Notes: generated by a model not told the origin, from the letters alone. Shown: positions 16,435 through 27,124, numbered from the stretch's first letter. The stretch: DNA of 64,000 nt from Streptomyces hygroscopicus subsp. hygroscopicus (GCF_030269125.1 NZ_BSSM01000022.1:1-64000); one strand, 5' to 3'. Program-made: numbers and translations.

Positions 16435-17685
16435 TCAGCGGGGGGCGGGCCGGCGGGTGAAGGGGCGGGTGCGCTGGGCGTGGGCGGCCACGGCGGGAGC
16501 GGCGGCGCCGGCGGCGGCCAGGGCCAGTCCGAGGAGCAGCCAGCCGGCGCGGCCGTAGCCGAGGATGACGAAGGTCGTCACGGCGGGGGTGAGTGCCGTG
16601 CCCAGCTGGGAGGTCAGGCCGAACATGCCCTGGTACTGGCCGTGGGCGTGTTCGGGCGCGAGTTCGTAGGACAGGGCCCAGGAGCCGGCGCTGTAGAGGA
16701 GTTCGCCCGCGGTCTGGGCGGCGACTCCGGCGGTGAGCAGGGCGGCCGCGAGCCACAGGGGGCCGGTGGCGGCGGCGGCGAAGGCCGCGCAGCAGGCGGC
16801 GAGCCACAGGCCGCAGCGGCGCAGGGCCCGCGCGCCGGTGGGTACGTCGTTGACGCCGCGGCTGGCGGGGATCTGGCAGCACACCACGAGGGCGGTGTTG
16901 ATGAGGAGGAACGCGGAGAAGGCGGCGGAGGGTACGTGGGTGTGGGCGGTCATCCAGATGGGCAGGGCGACGTTGAGGATGCCGGCGTTCATGATCAGTA
17001 CGGCGTTGAGCAGGCCGACGCTCATGTAGCCGTGGTCGCGCAGGACGAGCCATCGCGGCGCGCCCTCGGGTGCGGGCCGCGGCGGGGTCTCGGTCAGGGG
17101 GAGCAGGAGCAGGCCGGAGGCGAGGAAGAGGGCGCCGCCTGCGGGGAGGGCCGCGGTGGCGGCGGCGGGGGTGTGGGAGGCGATGGCGAAGCCGCCGGCC
17201 AGTGCGCCCGCGGAGAACCCGGCGTTGGTGACGGCCCGCAGGTAGGCGCGGGTGCGGATGCGCTGGTCGGGGGGGACGGCGTGAGCGACGAGGGCGCCGC
17301 GGGCGGCGGTGGAGGCGGAGTCCGTGACCGCGACCGCGGCCGCCACGAGGAGGAACCCGGTCCAGGTGTGGACGGTGGCGTAGGCGGCGATGGCCAGGCC
17401 CTGCAGCAGGAGGGCGGCGACGGCGACGCGGCGGGTGCCGAGGGTGTCGGCGAGGCGTCCGGCGGGGACGCTGGCGGCCATGGCGGCCAGCGCGGCGAGG
17501 GTCAGGGCGAGTCCGACCCTTCCCGCGGGCAGGTGCTGGCGGCGGGTGAAGTACAGGACGACGACGGTGACGACCAGGCCGTTGCCGATGCTGCGGGTCA
17601 GGGTGCTCGCGGCCAGCGTGCGCGCGGCGCCGGGGGCGGGCAGCAGGGTGCGGGGGCGGCGGGCGGCCGTGGGGGGTGCGTTCAC
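16435..17685 (-). CDS. Major facilitator superfamily transporter
   Basis: A 416-aa integral membrane protein with about 12 hydrophobic helices. The loop between helices 2 and 3 reads PAGRLADTLGTRRVAVAALL, the MFS motif A. A further family-like piece is PPDQRIRTRAYLRAVTNAGFSAG. Likely an exporter of the pathway product or a self-resistance pump. The GTG start overlaps the ATP-grasp stop (GTGA). It is one of two MFS genes in the operon, a common arrangement for drug export. Confidence 0.85.
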   Translation of the reverse strand: MNAPPTAARRPRTLLPAPGAARTLAASTLTRSIGNGLVVTVVVLYFTRRQHLPAGRVGLALTLAALAAMAASVPAGRLADTLGTRRVAVAALLLQGLAIAAYATVHTWTGFLLVAAAVAVTDSASTAARGALVAHAVPPDQRIRTRAYLRAVTNAGFSAGALAGGFAIASHTPAAATAALPAGGALFLASGLLLLPLTETPPRPAPEGAPRWLVLRDHGYMSVGLLNAVLIMNAGILNVALPIWMTAHTHVPSAAFSAFLLINTALVVCCQIPASRGVNDVPTGARALRRCGLWLAACCAAFAAAATGPLWLAAALLTAGVAAQTAGELLYSAGSWALSYELAPEHAHGQYQGMFGLTSQLGTALTPAVTTFVILGYGRAGWLLLGLALAAAGAAAPAVAAHAQRTRPFTRRPAPR

Positions 17686-18980
17686 GGGGCGGCCTTCGGC
17701 GCGGGACCGGCCGGCGGGTGCGGCGCGCACACGGTGTGGGTGTGGAACCACCGGGCCAGGTCCTTCACCCGGGTCTCGGTCTGGGTTTCGGTGGTGCCGC
17801 GGACGACGGCGAGGCCGGCGCGCAGGTGGGAGGCGGCGGTGATGTCCGGCATGAGGTCGCCGGGGGCCACCTCGATGGCGGCGTGGACGACTCCCGGCCG
17901 GGCCAGCGTCTGCTCGTGGGAGGGGATGCGGTGGACGGTGCCGGGGGGTGCGGGCAGGTTCATCCCGGCGAAGACGGTGCCGGGGGCGTGGGCGGGTTCC
18001 TCGGTGAGGGCGGAGGGGCGGCCGAGGACGGTGCGGGCCCATTCCTCGCGCAGGTCGACGCCGAAGGCGAGGCGGACGACGTCGTCGGTGCGGCCGCCGC
18101 CGACCCGGGCGGCGCACTCGCCGAAGACCAGGCGCTCGCCGTCCTGGAACATCTCCAGGTGGAAGGGCCCGTCGGAGTATGCGAGGGCTTCGAGCGCGGC
18201 GGAGGTCAGGGCGCGGGCCGCCGTGTAGAGGGCGGTGTGGCGGGCGGGGGGCAGCACGATGTGGGCGACCACTCCCCCGTCGTGGATCTCGATGAGGTTC
18301 TGCACGTAGCGGGAGACGGACAGCACGAGGAGCCGTCCGTCGCGGACGATGCCGTCGACCTGGAACTCGGTGCCGGGGATGTACTCCTCCAGCAGCCAGG
18401 GTCCGGGTCCGTCCGCGCGCAGGGCGGTGACGGCGGCGTGGAGGCTTTCCGGGCCGGTGATCAGGAAGGTGTTCCTGGCTCCGCCGCCGTCGAGGGGTTT
18501 GAGGACCGTGCGCGGCGCGGCGGGGGGTACCTCGATGGTCTCGGGGTGCTCGGTGACAGTGCAGTCGGCGACGGGCAGGCCGGCCCTGCGTACGAGGGTC
18601 TTCTGCAGGGCCTTGTCGCGCATCGCGAGGATCCGCGGCGCGCGCGGTTCCCCGCCCGTGCCACCGCGGTAGGCGGGGATGCGGGGGGTGGCCCGGCGCA
18701 GGTCGTCGAGGATCTGGGCCGGGACGATGCAGTACTCCAGGACGCTGCAGACGGCGGTGAAGGCCCGCAGTGGCAGGCCGTCGCGGGCCAGGGCGGCCAG
18801 CACGTGCTGCGCGCTGGTCGGGTCGGGCACCACGACGGTTCGTGAGACGGTGTCGCTGCCGCGGGCGGCGGCGGCGTCGCGGGGCGCCACCGCGCAGGTG
18901 ACGTCGGCGCCCGCGCGGGCCAGGGCGGCGACGGCTCTGGGCATCCAGCCGACGTGGAGGACCGGTGGGCGGCCGGTCAT
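17682..18980 (-). CDS. ATP-grasp carboxylate-amine ligase
   Basis: A 432-aa ATP-grasp enzyme, which activates a carboxylate as an acyl phosphate and joins it to an amine. The conserved parts are the central-domain Lys in VLKPLDGGGARNTFLI (about residues 160-175), the GPWLLEEYIPGTEFQVDGIV strand-loop (about 195-214) and the metal-binding FHLEMFQDGERLVFGECAARVGGG region (about 270-292, with E and N-like ligands). It resembles L-amino-acid ligases (BacD-like) used to build dipeptide antibiotics. Its ATG shares one base with the stop of the 72-aa gene upstream (TGATG), so the two are tightly coupled. Confidence 0.85.
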   Translation of the reverse strand: MTGRPPVLHVGWMPRAVAALARAGADVTCAVAPRDAAAARGSDTVSRTVVVPDPTSAQHVLAALARDGLPLRAFTAVCSVLEYCIVPAQILDDLRRATPRIPAYRGGTGGEPRAPRILAMRDKALQKTLVRRAGLPVADCTVTEHPETIEVPPAAPRTVLKPLDGGGARNTFLITGPESLHAAVTALRADGPGPWLLEEYIPGTEFQVDGIVRDGRLLVLSVSRYVQNLIEIHDGGVVAHIVLPPARHTALYTAARALTSAALEALAYSDGPFHLEMFQDGERLVFGECAARVGGGRTDDVVRLAFGVDLREEWARTVLGRPSALTEEPAHAPGTVFAGMNLPAPPGTVHRIPSHEQTLARPGVVHAAIEVAPGDLMPDITAASHLRAGLAVVRGTTETQTETRVKDLARWFHTHTVCAPHPPAGPAPKAAP

Positions 18981-19198
18981 CAGTCGATGCCCCGCACGAT
19001 GTGCGCGTCGTCCGGGTCGTCGGGGTATCCGGCGAGGTGGAGGGGGCGGGGAGCGATCCACAGTCCGCGTGCGCGTACCTCGCCGAGTCCGGAGGGCGCC
19101 GCCGTGGTGGTGGTGTCCGGATGGTGGGGGGCGGGGTGTGGCCGGCCGCCGGGCGGCTCGGTGCCGGGGGCCGGTGCGGTCTCGTCCAGGGTGGTCAT
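18980..19198 (-). CDS. 72-aa peptide coupled to the ATP-grasp ligase
   Basis: No family is recognised. The N-terminal 35 residues are Thr/Pro/His-rich and disordered. The C-terminal half GEVRARGLWIAPRPLHLAGY then DDPDDAHIVRGID looks more protein-like, with aromatic and Pro residues and an acidic tail. The stop overlaps the ATP-grasp start by one base, and the gene sits 13 bases after the second MFS gene. It could be a carrier peptide, a precursor modified by the ATP-grasp ligase, or a small accessory protein. It lacks the TPEF-type motif of microviridin precursors. Confidence 0.6.
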   Translation of the reverse strand: MTTLDETAPAPGTEPPGGRPHPAPHHPDTTTTAAPSGLGEVRARGLWIAPRPLHLAGYPDDPDDAHIVRGID

Positions 19199-19211
19199 CG
19201 CTCGTTCCTCC

Positions 19212-20456
19212 TCAGTTGAGTGCCTGTGCCTGTGCCGGGCTGGGGGTGCGGGTGGTGGGCCGGGCGGCGAGGATCACGGCGCCGGCGACGGCGACGACGG
19301 CGGCCGAGCCCCACATGACGGCGGGTGCGTGGCCCGCGCCCAGGCCGAGACCGCCCAGGACGAGGACCAGGGTGTTGGCGCTTCCGGTGAGTTGCTCCAT
19401 GCGGACGGTGACCCGGCCCCGGGTGGGGCCGTCCAGGGCGGACAGGCCGTCCTGGGTGAGCGGGCGGGCGGCTCCCGCGCCCAGGCCCAGCAGGGCGATG
19501 GCGAGGATGACGGGCACCAGCCGGGACGTCGTGGCGAGCAGGACGAGGGAGGCGGCGACGCAGGCGAGGGTGGCGGCCAGCAGGAGTGCGGCCGAGGTGG
19601 TGCGCAGCAGGCGGGCCGTCCAGCGGGCGACGAGCAGGGCCGCGACGTTGAACACGGCGAGCAGGACGCCGAACAGGGCGAGGGAGACCTTGGTGCGTAC
19701 GAACAGCAGGTAGGGGATGAAGCCGACGAAGGCGGCCAGGGCGACGCCGCGCAGGCACACGTAGTAGGCGATCCACAGTCCCGCTCCGCCGGTCCAGCTG
19801 CCCTTCGGCGCGGCGGCGCCGGTGGCGGGTTTGGATGCGGTCGCGAGGCGGACGGGGCCGATGCCGGTGGCGGCGGTGGCGGCGGCCGCGCAGGCGAGCG
19901 CGGACAGGAGGAACACGGTGAGCCGGGTGTGCTGGAAGATCACGGCGCCGGCGATGCCGGAGACCATGACCACGGCGAAGATCCAGCTCTGGGTGCGGGC
20001 CTGGATCTTCGAGGCGCGTTCGCGGTCCGGTTCCAGGACGCCGACCAGGGGGGACTCGACGCTCGCGGTCAGTGCGTAGCCGAAGCCGCTGAGGATCTGT
20101 CCGGCGACCAGGCCCGGGGTGCCGCCGGCGACGGTGCCGATCAGCAGCAGGCCCGCGGCTTTGGCGATCTCTCCGGCGACCAGGAGGGTGCGGGGGCCGA
20201 AGGCGGCGGAGAAGCGGCCGACGAACGCTCCGGAGACCATCACGGTGAACCCGTACAGCGCGAGCAGGGTCTGGGCGAGGGCGATGCCGAGGTGGTGCAG
20301 GTAGAGGAAGGCGAACAGGACGGGCAGGTGGAAGTAGGCGCGGGAGATCAGCCGGTAGACGAACAGGGCGCGCAGGGCGCCGGGCCGGGACGTGTCGCCG
20401 GCCCCGCCCGGGGCGTGGTCGGCCCCGGGCGGGGTGGCGGGGGTGGGGGTGCTCAT
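19212..20456 (-). CDS. Second major facilitator superfamily transporter
   Basis: A 414-aa protein with about 12 hydrophobic helices. It contains a motif-A-like loop SGAFVGRFSAAFGPRTLLVAG (about residues 75-95) and the piece PDRERASKIQARTQSW between helices. It is only distantly like the first MFS protein of the operon. Its ATG overlaps the stop of the PhyH gene by one base (TGATG). Probable exporter or uptake system for the pathway product or a precursor. Confidence 0.85.
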   Translation of the reverse strand: MSTPTPATPPGADHAPGGAGDTSRPGALRALFVYRLISRAYFHLPVLFAFLYLHHLGIALAQTLLALYGFTVMVSGAFVGRFSAAFGPRTLLVAGEIAKAAGLLLIGTVAGGTPGLVAGQILSGFGYALTASVESPLVGVLEPDRERASKIQARTQSWIFAVVMVSGIAGAVIFQHTRLTVFLLSALACAAAATAATGIGPVRLATASKPATGAAAPKGSWTGGAGLWIAYYVCLRGVALAAFVGFIPYLLFVRTKVSLALFGVLLAVFNVAALLVARWTARLLRTTSAALLLAATLACVAASLVLLATTSRLVPVILAIALLGLGAGAARPLTQDGLSALDGPTRGRVTVRMEQLTGSANTLVLVLGGLGLGAGHAPAVMWGSAAVVAVAGAVILAARPTTRTPSPAQAQALN

Positions 20457-21364
20457 CACTCCATGGCCCCGGAGGAGGCGAAGTAGTTCTTGTCGGCGCC
20501 GCTTTGGGTGGTGAACACCGAGGAGGAGTCCTTCGCGCCGGGCAGCGGCAGGTGGACCGGGACGGGGGCGAGGCGGACCTGGCGGTCCTGACCGCGGACG
20601 AGGAGGTCCTGGTAGGCCTCCCAGTCGCCGCCCGCGCACAGGTGGCGGTCGCCGGGGGCGCCGCAGCCCACCAGCGGCCAGGCGTCGGCGGCCGCGTAGT
20701 TCTGGAAGATGATGCGGCGTGAGCCGGTGGACCGGTTGGGGCCGCTGGCGTGGACGGCGCGGACGTGGTGCAGGGTGATCGACCCGGCCGGCGCCGTCAG
20801 CTGGACGGCGTTGTCGAGCATGTCCTTGATCTGGGTGTGGTCCAGGGCGCCGGCGAAACGACCGCCCTGGTTGTGGGAGTAGACCTCGCCCAGGTGGGAT
20901 CCGGGGACGACGAGCAGCGGGCCGTTCTCCTCGGTCATGTCGTCCAGGAGGACGCCGACGGCGACGAGGGAGTCGTTGGTGTGCGGGTAGAAGCCCCAGT
21001 CCTGGTGCCACTGGATGGCGTCCCCGGTGCCGGAGGGCAGCTTCAGGTTGATCTTGCTGCCGTACAGGCGCAGGTCGTCGCCGAGGAGGTCGGCGACGAT
21101 GTCGAGGATGCGGGGGTGGCGGACGGTGGCGTCGTAGACCGGGTGGTGGCGGTGGGGCGACTTGACGCGCCGCACGTAGGGGCTGCCGTTGTGTTCGCCG
21201 ATGTCGAGGATGCGGCGGTCGGCGTCCGCGTCGCCGGCCTGGGCGGCGAAGCTGTCGGTGACGTCGCGCAGTTCCTGGAGTTCGGAGGCGCTGAGGACGT
21301 TCTCCACCACGAGGTAGCCCTTGGCGGCGTAGTGGTCGAGCTGGCTTGCGTCGAGCGTGTGCAT
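20456..21364 (-). CDS. Phytanoyl-CoA dioxygenase (PhyH)-family Fe(II)/2-oxoglutarate oxygenase
   Basis: A 302-aa enzyme. The metal-binding HxD is in IQWHQDWGFYPHTND (about residues 119-133). The distal His is in LHHVRAVHASGPNRSTGSRR (about 200-219), whose Arg could bind 2-oxoglutarate. The start MHTLDASQLDHYAAKGYLVV is the typical N-terminal helix of the family. PhyH proteins in natural-product loci hydroxylate, halogenate or epoxidise free or carrier-bound acids. It is the first gene of the 13-gene minus-strand block, with an AAAAGAG-like purine stretch and the long non-coding region upstream, so the operon promoter should lie just beyond 21364. Confidence 0.85.
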   Translation of the reverse strand: MHTLDASQLDHYAAKGYLVVENVLSASELQELRDVTDSFAAQAGDADADRRILDIGEHNGSPYVRRVKSPHRHHPVYDATVRHPRILDIVADLLGDDLRLYGSKINLKLPSGTGDAIQWHQDWGFYPHTNDSLVAVGVLLDDMTEENGPLLVVPGSHLGEVYSHNQGGRFAGALDHTQIKDMLDNAVQLTAPAGSITLHHVRAVHASGPNRSTGSRRIIFQNYAAADAWPLVGCGAPGDRHLCAGGDWEAYQDLLVRGQDRQVRLAPVPVHLPLPGAKDSSSVFTTQSGADKNYFASSGAME

Positions 21365-22464
21365 GTCTCACCTCTGTGTCAGGAAAAGAGATGCGGGCCG
21401 GGAGCGGGTGCTCCGGCCGTGCGGGTGGGCCGGGCCCTTGGGCGGGCCCGGTCCGTGAACGTGATCGGGGCGGTGCGGGTCTGTGCGGGACGTGCGGTGC
21501 GGGTCCGGTGCGGGCCGGGCCGTCGGATGCGGGCAGGGCGGGGCGGTGCTGGTGGGGGCCGCGGCCCGCCGCCAAGGGGTTGGGGCGGGGCGGCCCGGGG
21601 TGACCCGCCGCCACTGGGGGCGGGCCGGGACGGGGACCGGGAACGGGCCCGCCCACCGGGGTGGATCAGGCCCGGCCGGGGTCCCCGGCCACCGGGACGG
21701 GGCCGGGCCGGACCGAGGTCCCGCCCGCCGGACGGGGCGAGGGCGGCTCCAGGCCGGCCTGCCCGCCCGCCGGGGGGTGGGCCGGGGCCGGGTCTGCCTG
21801 CCCGCCCGGGGTCGGCTTGTCACCCGGAAACGGTCCGTCCCCGTGGCGGTCGGGCTGGGCCGGACCGGGCCCCTCCGCTGAGGGCGGGTCAGAACCGGGC
21901 CGGGGCGCTCCCGTTACCGGGCCGTGGCCGGCCGGTTCGGGACCGGCCCCCGAGAGTGGGTCGGAACCGGACCGGGACCAGCCCACCCGGAGGAGGGTTG
22001 GACCGATTCGGGACCAGCCCACCCGAGGGAGGACCGGATCAGCCCGGGGACCAGCCCACCCGGAGGAGGGTTGGGCCGGTTCGGATCAGCCCGCCAAGGT
22101 GGTGGGCCGGTCCGGGGCCGGTCTGCTGCCCGGGGGTGGATCGGGCGGGCCGTTCTGGGAACGGCCTGTCCGGGGGCGGGTTGCTGTCCCGGGGCTGTCC
22201 CTCTCCCCCGGTCCGGGAGGGTTCCGGGCCGCTGTCGAAGGCCGCCCCGCCCGCCCGGGGTGGCCGGGCCGGCGCGGGACCGTCCCGTCCCGCCCTCTTG
22301 GGGGTGACCGGGCTGGTCCGGGCCGGACCCGTCCATCGGGTCGGGCCGGAACCGGTCCGAGACCGTTCCCTCACCCGGGCGGGCCGGGCCGGCGCGGTCC
22401 GTGCTCGGGCCGGCCGGTCCGCCGGGTGCGGGTGGGTGGGTCCCGGGTGCGGGCCCTGGCGGGG
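21365..22464. other. 1.1-kb gene-free G-rich region
   Basis: Between the PhyH gene (start) and the dienelactone hydrolase gene (end), both minus strand. The plus strand is G-rich and built from degenerate GGGCCGG/GGACC words. Open frames on both strands are Pro/Gly/Arg repeats without motifs. It should hold the promoter of the biosynthetic operon near 21370-21450. A clearer 36-bp tandem repeat lies within it and is listed separately. Confidence 0.6.
21975..22118. repeat. Four 35-37-bp tandem repeats with hairpin potential
   Basis: GGACCAGCCCACCC starts at 21975, 22011 and 22048, and a diverged copy GGATCAGCCCGCC starts near 22083. Copies 1 and 3 continue GGAGGAGGGTTGG. CCAGCCC can pair with GGGTTGG through one G-T/G-U mismatch, so each unit can form a small stem. 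Confidence 0.7.
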
Positions 22465-23178
22465 TCAGGCGGTCGCGGGGACGGTCAGCTGTTCGGTGAG
22501 GAAGGTCAGGGTGCGCTTCCAGGCGAGCTGGGCCTGGGTCTCGTCGTAGGTGCCGAGGAGGTTCTCGTCGTTGTGGAAGGCGTGGCCGGCCGGGTAGAAC
22601 TGCAGCTCGACGGGGGCGCCGGACTGGCCGCGGATCTGCCGGGCGAGGTCCTGGGCGCGCTCCGGCGGGGCGTAGGTGTCCTTCTCCCCGAAGTGGCCGA
22701 GGACGGCGGCCTTCATGCCGGAGAAGTCGGGGTCCTCGCCGGCGAAGACGCCGTAGAAGGGGACCGCCGCGGCGATCTTCTCCCCGGCGGCCGCGGCGAG
22801 CGCGAGGACGAAACCGCCGCCCATGCAGAACCCGACGGTGCCCAGGGCGTCGCCCTTGACGGCCTCGTGTTCGAGGAGCCAGTCCACGGCGCCGACGAGG
22901 TCCTCGACGCCCTGTTCGAGGGGGAGGTCGCTCATCATCTTCCCGGCCTCGTCGGAGTCGTGGGTGGTACGGCCGCCGAACAGGTCGGGCGCCAGGGCGA
23001 CGAAGCCCGCCTTGGCCAGCCGGTCGGCCACATCGGCGATGTGGTCGGTCAGCCCCCACCACTCCTGGATGAGGATCACGCCAGGTCCACGGCCGGACTC
23101 GGGGAGCGCGAGGTAGGCGTGGATCTCTTTGCCGTTGCGGACGAAGTGCGTGTTCTGCCGTGCCTGGGGGGCGCTCAT
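22465..23178 (-). CDS. Dienelactone hydrolase-family protein
   Basis: A 237-aa alpha/beta hydrolase. The nucleophile is Cys in GTVGFCMGGGFVLALA (about residues 118-133), the acid lies in the HFGEKDTYAPPE region and the His in FYPAGHAFHND. IQEWWGL near residue 40 is the typical dienelactone hydrolase signature. It could hydrolyse a lactone or thioester. A good ribosome site AAGGAGAA precedes the ATG. It is the gene just downstream of the MmgE/PrpD gene, on the same strand (91-base gap). Whether it belongs to the biosynthetic pathway is inferred from position. Confidence 0.88.
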   Translation of the reverse strand: MSAPQARQNTHFVRNGKEIHAYLALPESGRGPGVILIQEWWGLTDHIADVADRLAKAGFVALAPDLFGGRTTHDSDEAGKMMSDLPLEQGVEDLVGAVDWLLEHEAVKGDALGTVGFCMGGGFVLALAAAAGEKIAAAVPFYGVFAGEDPDFSGMKAAVLGHFGEKDTYAPPERAQDLARQIRGQSGAPVELQFYPAGHAFHNDENLLGTYDETQAQLAWKRTLTFLTEQLTVPATA

Positions 23179-23269
23179 CTTCTGTGGTTCTCCTTGGGGG
23201 CGGTTTCGGTGGCCTGGGCGGCTTTCGGGGCGTGTGGGACAGGGGGGTCCCCGCCGGGGCGGGGACGGG

Positions 23270-24703
23270 TCAGCGGCTGGGCTCGAGGGCGCGCTGCACG
23301 AGCAGCGCGGTCAGCCGTCGTACGGAGTCGAGGGCGGGCAGGTCGCGGACCATCTCGTGGACGAGGCCGGCCTGTTCGCCGTCCAGGGCGCCGGAGGTGA
23401 TACGGGAGAACTTGTTCCAGACCTCGTCACCGGTCATGGGGTTCTGCGGGGTTCCGGTGGCGTAGCGCACGCGGCGCTGCCAGGTGTCGCCGGTGGTGGT
23501 GGTGATGGTGACGGTGCCGCCCCAGTTCTCCGGGTACTCGGCCTCGGCGACGGGGTCGGTCACGACCCTGACGCGGTCGGCGAAGGCGTGGAAGCGGGGG
23601 TCGGCGAGCTGTTCGTCGCTGTAGCTGTCCAGGCCGGGCAGTTCGCCGTAGGCGGCCATGCCGAGGGTGAACTGGACGCTGAACTGGCCGCCGAGGGGGT
23701 CGACCGGGTGCACGATGGTGCCGACGTGGACGGCGCCGTGCGCGGAGAGCCCCACGGTGACCTCCGCGATGTCCTCGGGTGCGAGGCCCTTTTGCCGCAT
23801 GAGGAACTGGAAGGCCTCGAGCGGGGCGTGGATGAAGTAGCAGCAGTTGTAGGCCTTCAGGCCCACCTTCTCGATGATGTACCGCGTCCCGAGGCCGTCG
23901 GTGAGGCGTTCCACGCTGCCCTTGTCGGCGAACACGTTCACGAATCCCTTCGCGCCGTCCAGGACGGTCAGGGGTCCGGTCATGCCGCGCCGGGCCAGGG
24001 CGACCGCGCGGATCCCGGCGGTGGTGGGGATCGCGGTGTGGATGCGCTTGACCGATCCGCCGGACTGCGTGTACTCGATCAGCCCGCCGGAGAAACTGCC
24101 CGCGATCGCCAGCGACTGCGCCAGTTCCTCGGGGGACTGGCCGTGCAGCAGGCCCGCGGCGATCGCGGCGCCGAACGGGCCCGCGGCCGGCGGGGTGTGA
24201 TGGCCACGGCGCAGGCAGTCCGGCGAGACGGCGTGCGCGGCGCGCAGCATGACCTCCAGGCCCGCCGCGGTGGCCCGCAGCAGCTGCTCGCCGGTGGCGT
24301 TGACCTCCTCGGCCACCGCCAGGGCGACCGGGATGATGACAGCGCCCGCGTGGGTCTGCACCATCTGGCAGGTGTCGTCGAAATCCTGCCCGTGCCCGAA
24401 CGTCGCGTTGGCGAACGCCGCGTGCTCGGGATGCGTACGCAGGCCGTGGAACAGTACCGTCGACGATCCCGTGGCGCGGAACTCGCGCACGTAATCGTAG
24501 GAGGCCTGGCTCCACGGAAGACGCGCGCACGCCAGCTGAAGACCCAGCTGATCGATGATCAGCTTCGTGACGTACTCCTGGACGGATGCCGGAATACCGT
24601 CATGGTAGATGCGGTGCGCGAACTCTGCGAGCGTTTCCGCCGCAGCGGCGCGGGATACATTCCCTGAGGGTTCTTTCCGCTGCTCCGGAATGAACACTGT
24701 CAC
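23270..24703 (-). CDS. MmgE/PrpD-family dehydratase or decarboxylase
   Basis: A 477-aa member of the MmgE/PrpD family, which includes 2-methylcitrate dehydratase and cis-aconitate decarboxylase. The family signature is GHGQDFDDTCQMVQTHAGAV (about residues 101-120), followed by IPVALAVAEE. The central region has SGGSVKRIHTAIPTTAG and IEKVGLKAYNCCYFIHAPLEA. The Lys-Arg-His pattern is family-typical. A strong GGGAGGG site lies upstream of the GTG start. With the citrate synthase and PrpF-type protein it would let the locus go from citrate to an aconitate- or itaconate-like acid. Dehydratase versus decarboxylase cannot be decided from sequence alone. Confidence 0.88.
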   Translation of the reverse strand: MTVFIPEQRKEPSGNVSRAAAAETLAEFAHRIYHDGIPASVQEYVTKLIIDQLGLQLACARLPWSQASYDYVREFRATGSSTVLFHGLRTHPEHAAFANATFGHGQDFDDTCQMVQTHAGAVIIPVALAVAEEVNATGEQLLRATAAGLEVMLRAAHAVSPDCLRRGHHTPPAAGPFGAAIAAGLLHGQSPEELAQSLAIAGSFSGGLIEYTQSGGSVKRIHTAIPTTAGIRAVALARRGMTGPLTVLDGAKGFVNVFADKGSVERLTDGLGTRYIIEKVGLKAYNCCYFIHAPLEAFQFLMRQKGLAPEDIAEVTVGLSAHGAVHVGTIVHPVDPLGGQFSVQFTLGMAAYGELPGLDSYSDEQLADPRFHAFADRVRVVTDPVAEAEYPENWGGTVTITTTTGDTWQRRVRYATGTPQNPMTGDEVWNKFSRITSGALDGEQAGLVHEMVRDLPALDSVRRLTALLVQRALEPSR

Positions 24704-25715
24704 CCTTTTTCCCTCCCCCTGGGGGATCGACTACACCCTGATCCCGTAAAGCCCGCAAGCTCATGAGATCTCGAAGGCGCTCGACTGAGATATTCGCCGC
24801 AGAGAAAGAATCGGGTCAAGGTTGATCACCGAATCACTGTCAGAGGAAGTTGATGCATACACGGATGCACGTGTGTGCCGTGCCGGAACGAGGACCGTGC
24901 GGTGGAAACATCATGGAACGCCACGGAAAAAGACTTGAAACAAAGCCGGGAGACGAGAGGAGGACACGGGTACGGGGGTACGGGCGGGAAACACGGGGGG
25001 AAACGGAGGCGGAAGGGAAACGGAATGCTGCGAACCGGAATGAACAGGCCGGGCCGGGACGGAAACAGCGCGGGCCGGGAGCGGCCGGCGCCGGACGGCA
25101 CGGGAACGGGACACAGCGGACGAGGAATAAGGCGGTACCGCACAGGCCGGCCGACGTGAACCAGGACCGGACACGCCGGGGATGCCCACGCCGGGGATGG
25201 GCGGCGCGGGCGCGAGCAGAGATGCGGTCGGCGGGACCTGGAGTGCCCAGGCGGCCCGGTTGCTCGGCAGCCCGGGTTGCTCCGGCTGGCTCGCTTGGGT
25301 GCTTGGGTGCTTGGGTGGCTCGGGTGGCTGGGGGCGGGCCGTGTCGGGGCCGGGCCGCGGCGGGAGAGCGGCATGACCCGGAACGGCGCGCAGAGGACGG
25401 GAGATGAGGCCGTACCGCACGGGCCGCGGCGGCCCGGCCGGGCGAGGCGGGCCGGGTGGCACGGCCCGGGACCCGGCGCGGGCCGGGACGGGCTGGTGCG
25501 GGCCGGGGTACGGACTCGGCCCGGGTGGTGCGGGCCCGGGACCCGGCGTGAGGCGGGACGGGGCGGCGCGGGCCGGGGTGGTACGGGCTCGGCTCGTGCA
25601 CCTGGCGCGGTCCTGCGGTGCCGGCCGGGACGAGGCGGCCCCGGCCGGGGGTACCTCCGCGCAGGGGCCGGGCGGCGAGGCCCGGGGCCGGGTGGCGGGG
25701 CGGGTGGGAGAGCGG
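24704..25715. other. 1-kb gene-free region, purine-rich on the plus strand
   Basis: The part next to the PrpD-family gene (24710-24900) is distinctly AT-richer and is the likely promoter region for that gene. From about 24900 to 25150 the plus strand is A/G-rich (GGAAAC, GGGAAA words). From 25250 it turns into GGCCGGG-type repeats. No protein-like frame is seen. An imperfect GATGCA direct repeat lies near 24850-24870. Confidence 0.55.
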
Positions 25716-25754
25716 GGCTGCGCGCGCTTCTGTGAGGGAGAGGCACGCGCAGCC
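25716..25754 (-). terminator. Terminator hairpin after the citrate synthase gene
   Basis: GGCTGCGCG and CGCGCAGCC form a perfect 9-bp stem around a purine-rich loop. It is 43 bases beyond the stop of the minus-strand citrate synthase gene. Confidence 0.65.
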
Positions 25755-25796
25755 GTACAGGGGCCCCTCCGGGTCGGCCGGAGGAGCGGGATGGGG

Positions 25797-27080
<1,284 letters not shown>

Positions 27081-27124
27081 CCAGGTCGTCCCCTACTAGT
27101 TCGTGTGTCCGTCGGCTGTCCCGC

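Noticed and set aside
15693..18845. Plus-strand Gly-rich frames over the MFS and ATP-grasp genes
   Set aside because: Antisense shadows; the minus strand holds Walker-like, ATP-grasp and membrane-helix features with overlapping starts and stops.
18980..19198. Lanthipeptide or lasso peptide precursor
   Set aside because: No Cys, no typical leader, and no LanB/LanM, lasso cyclase or protease gene nearby; only an ATP-grasp link is supported.
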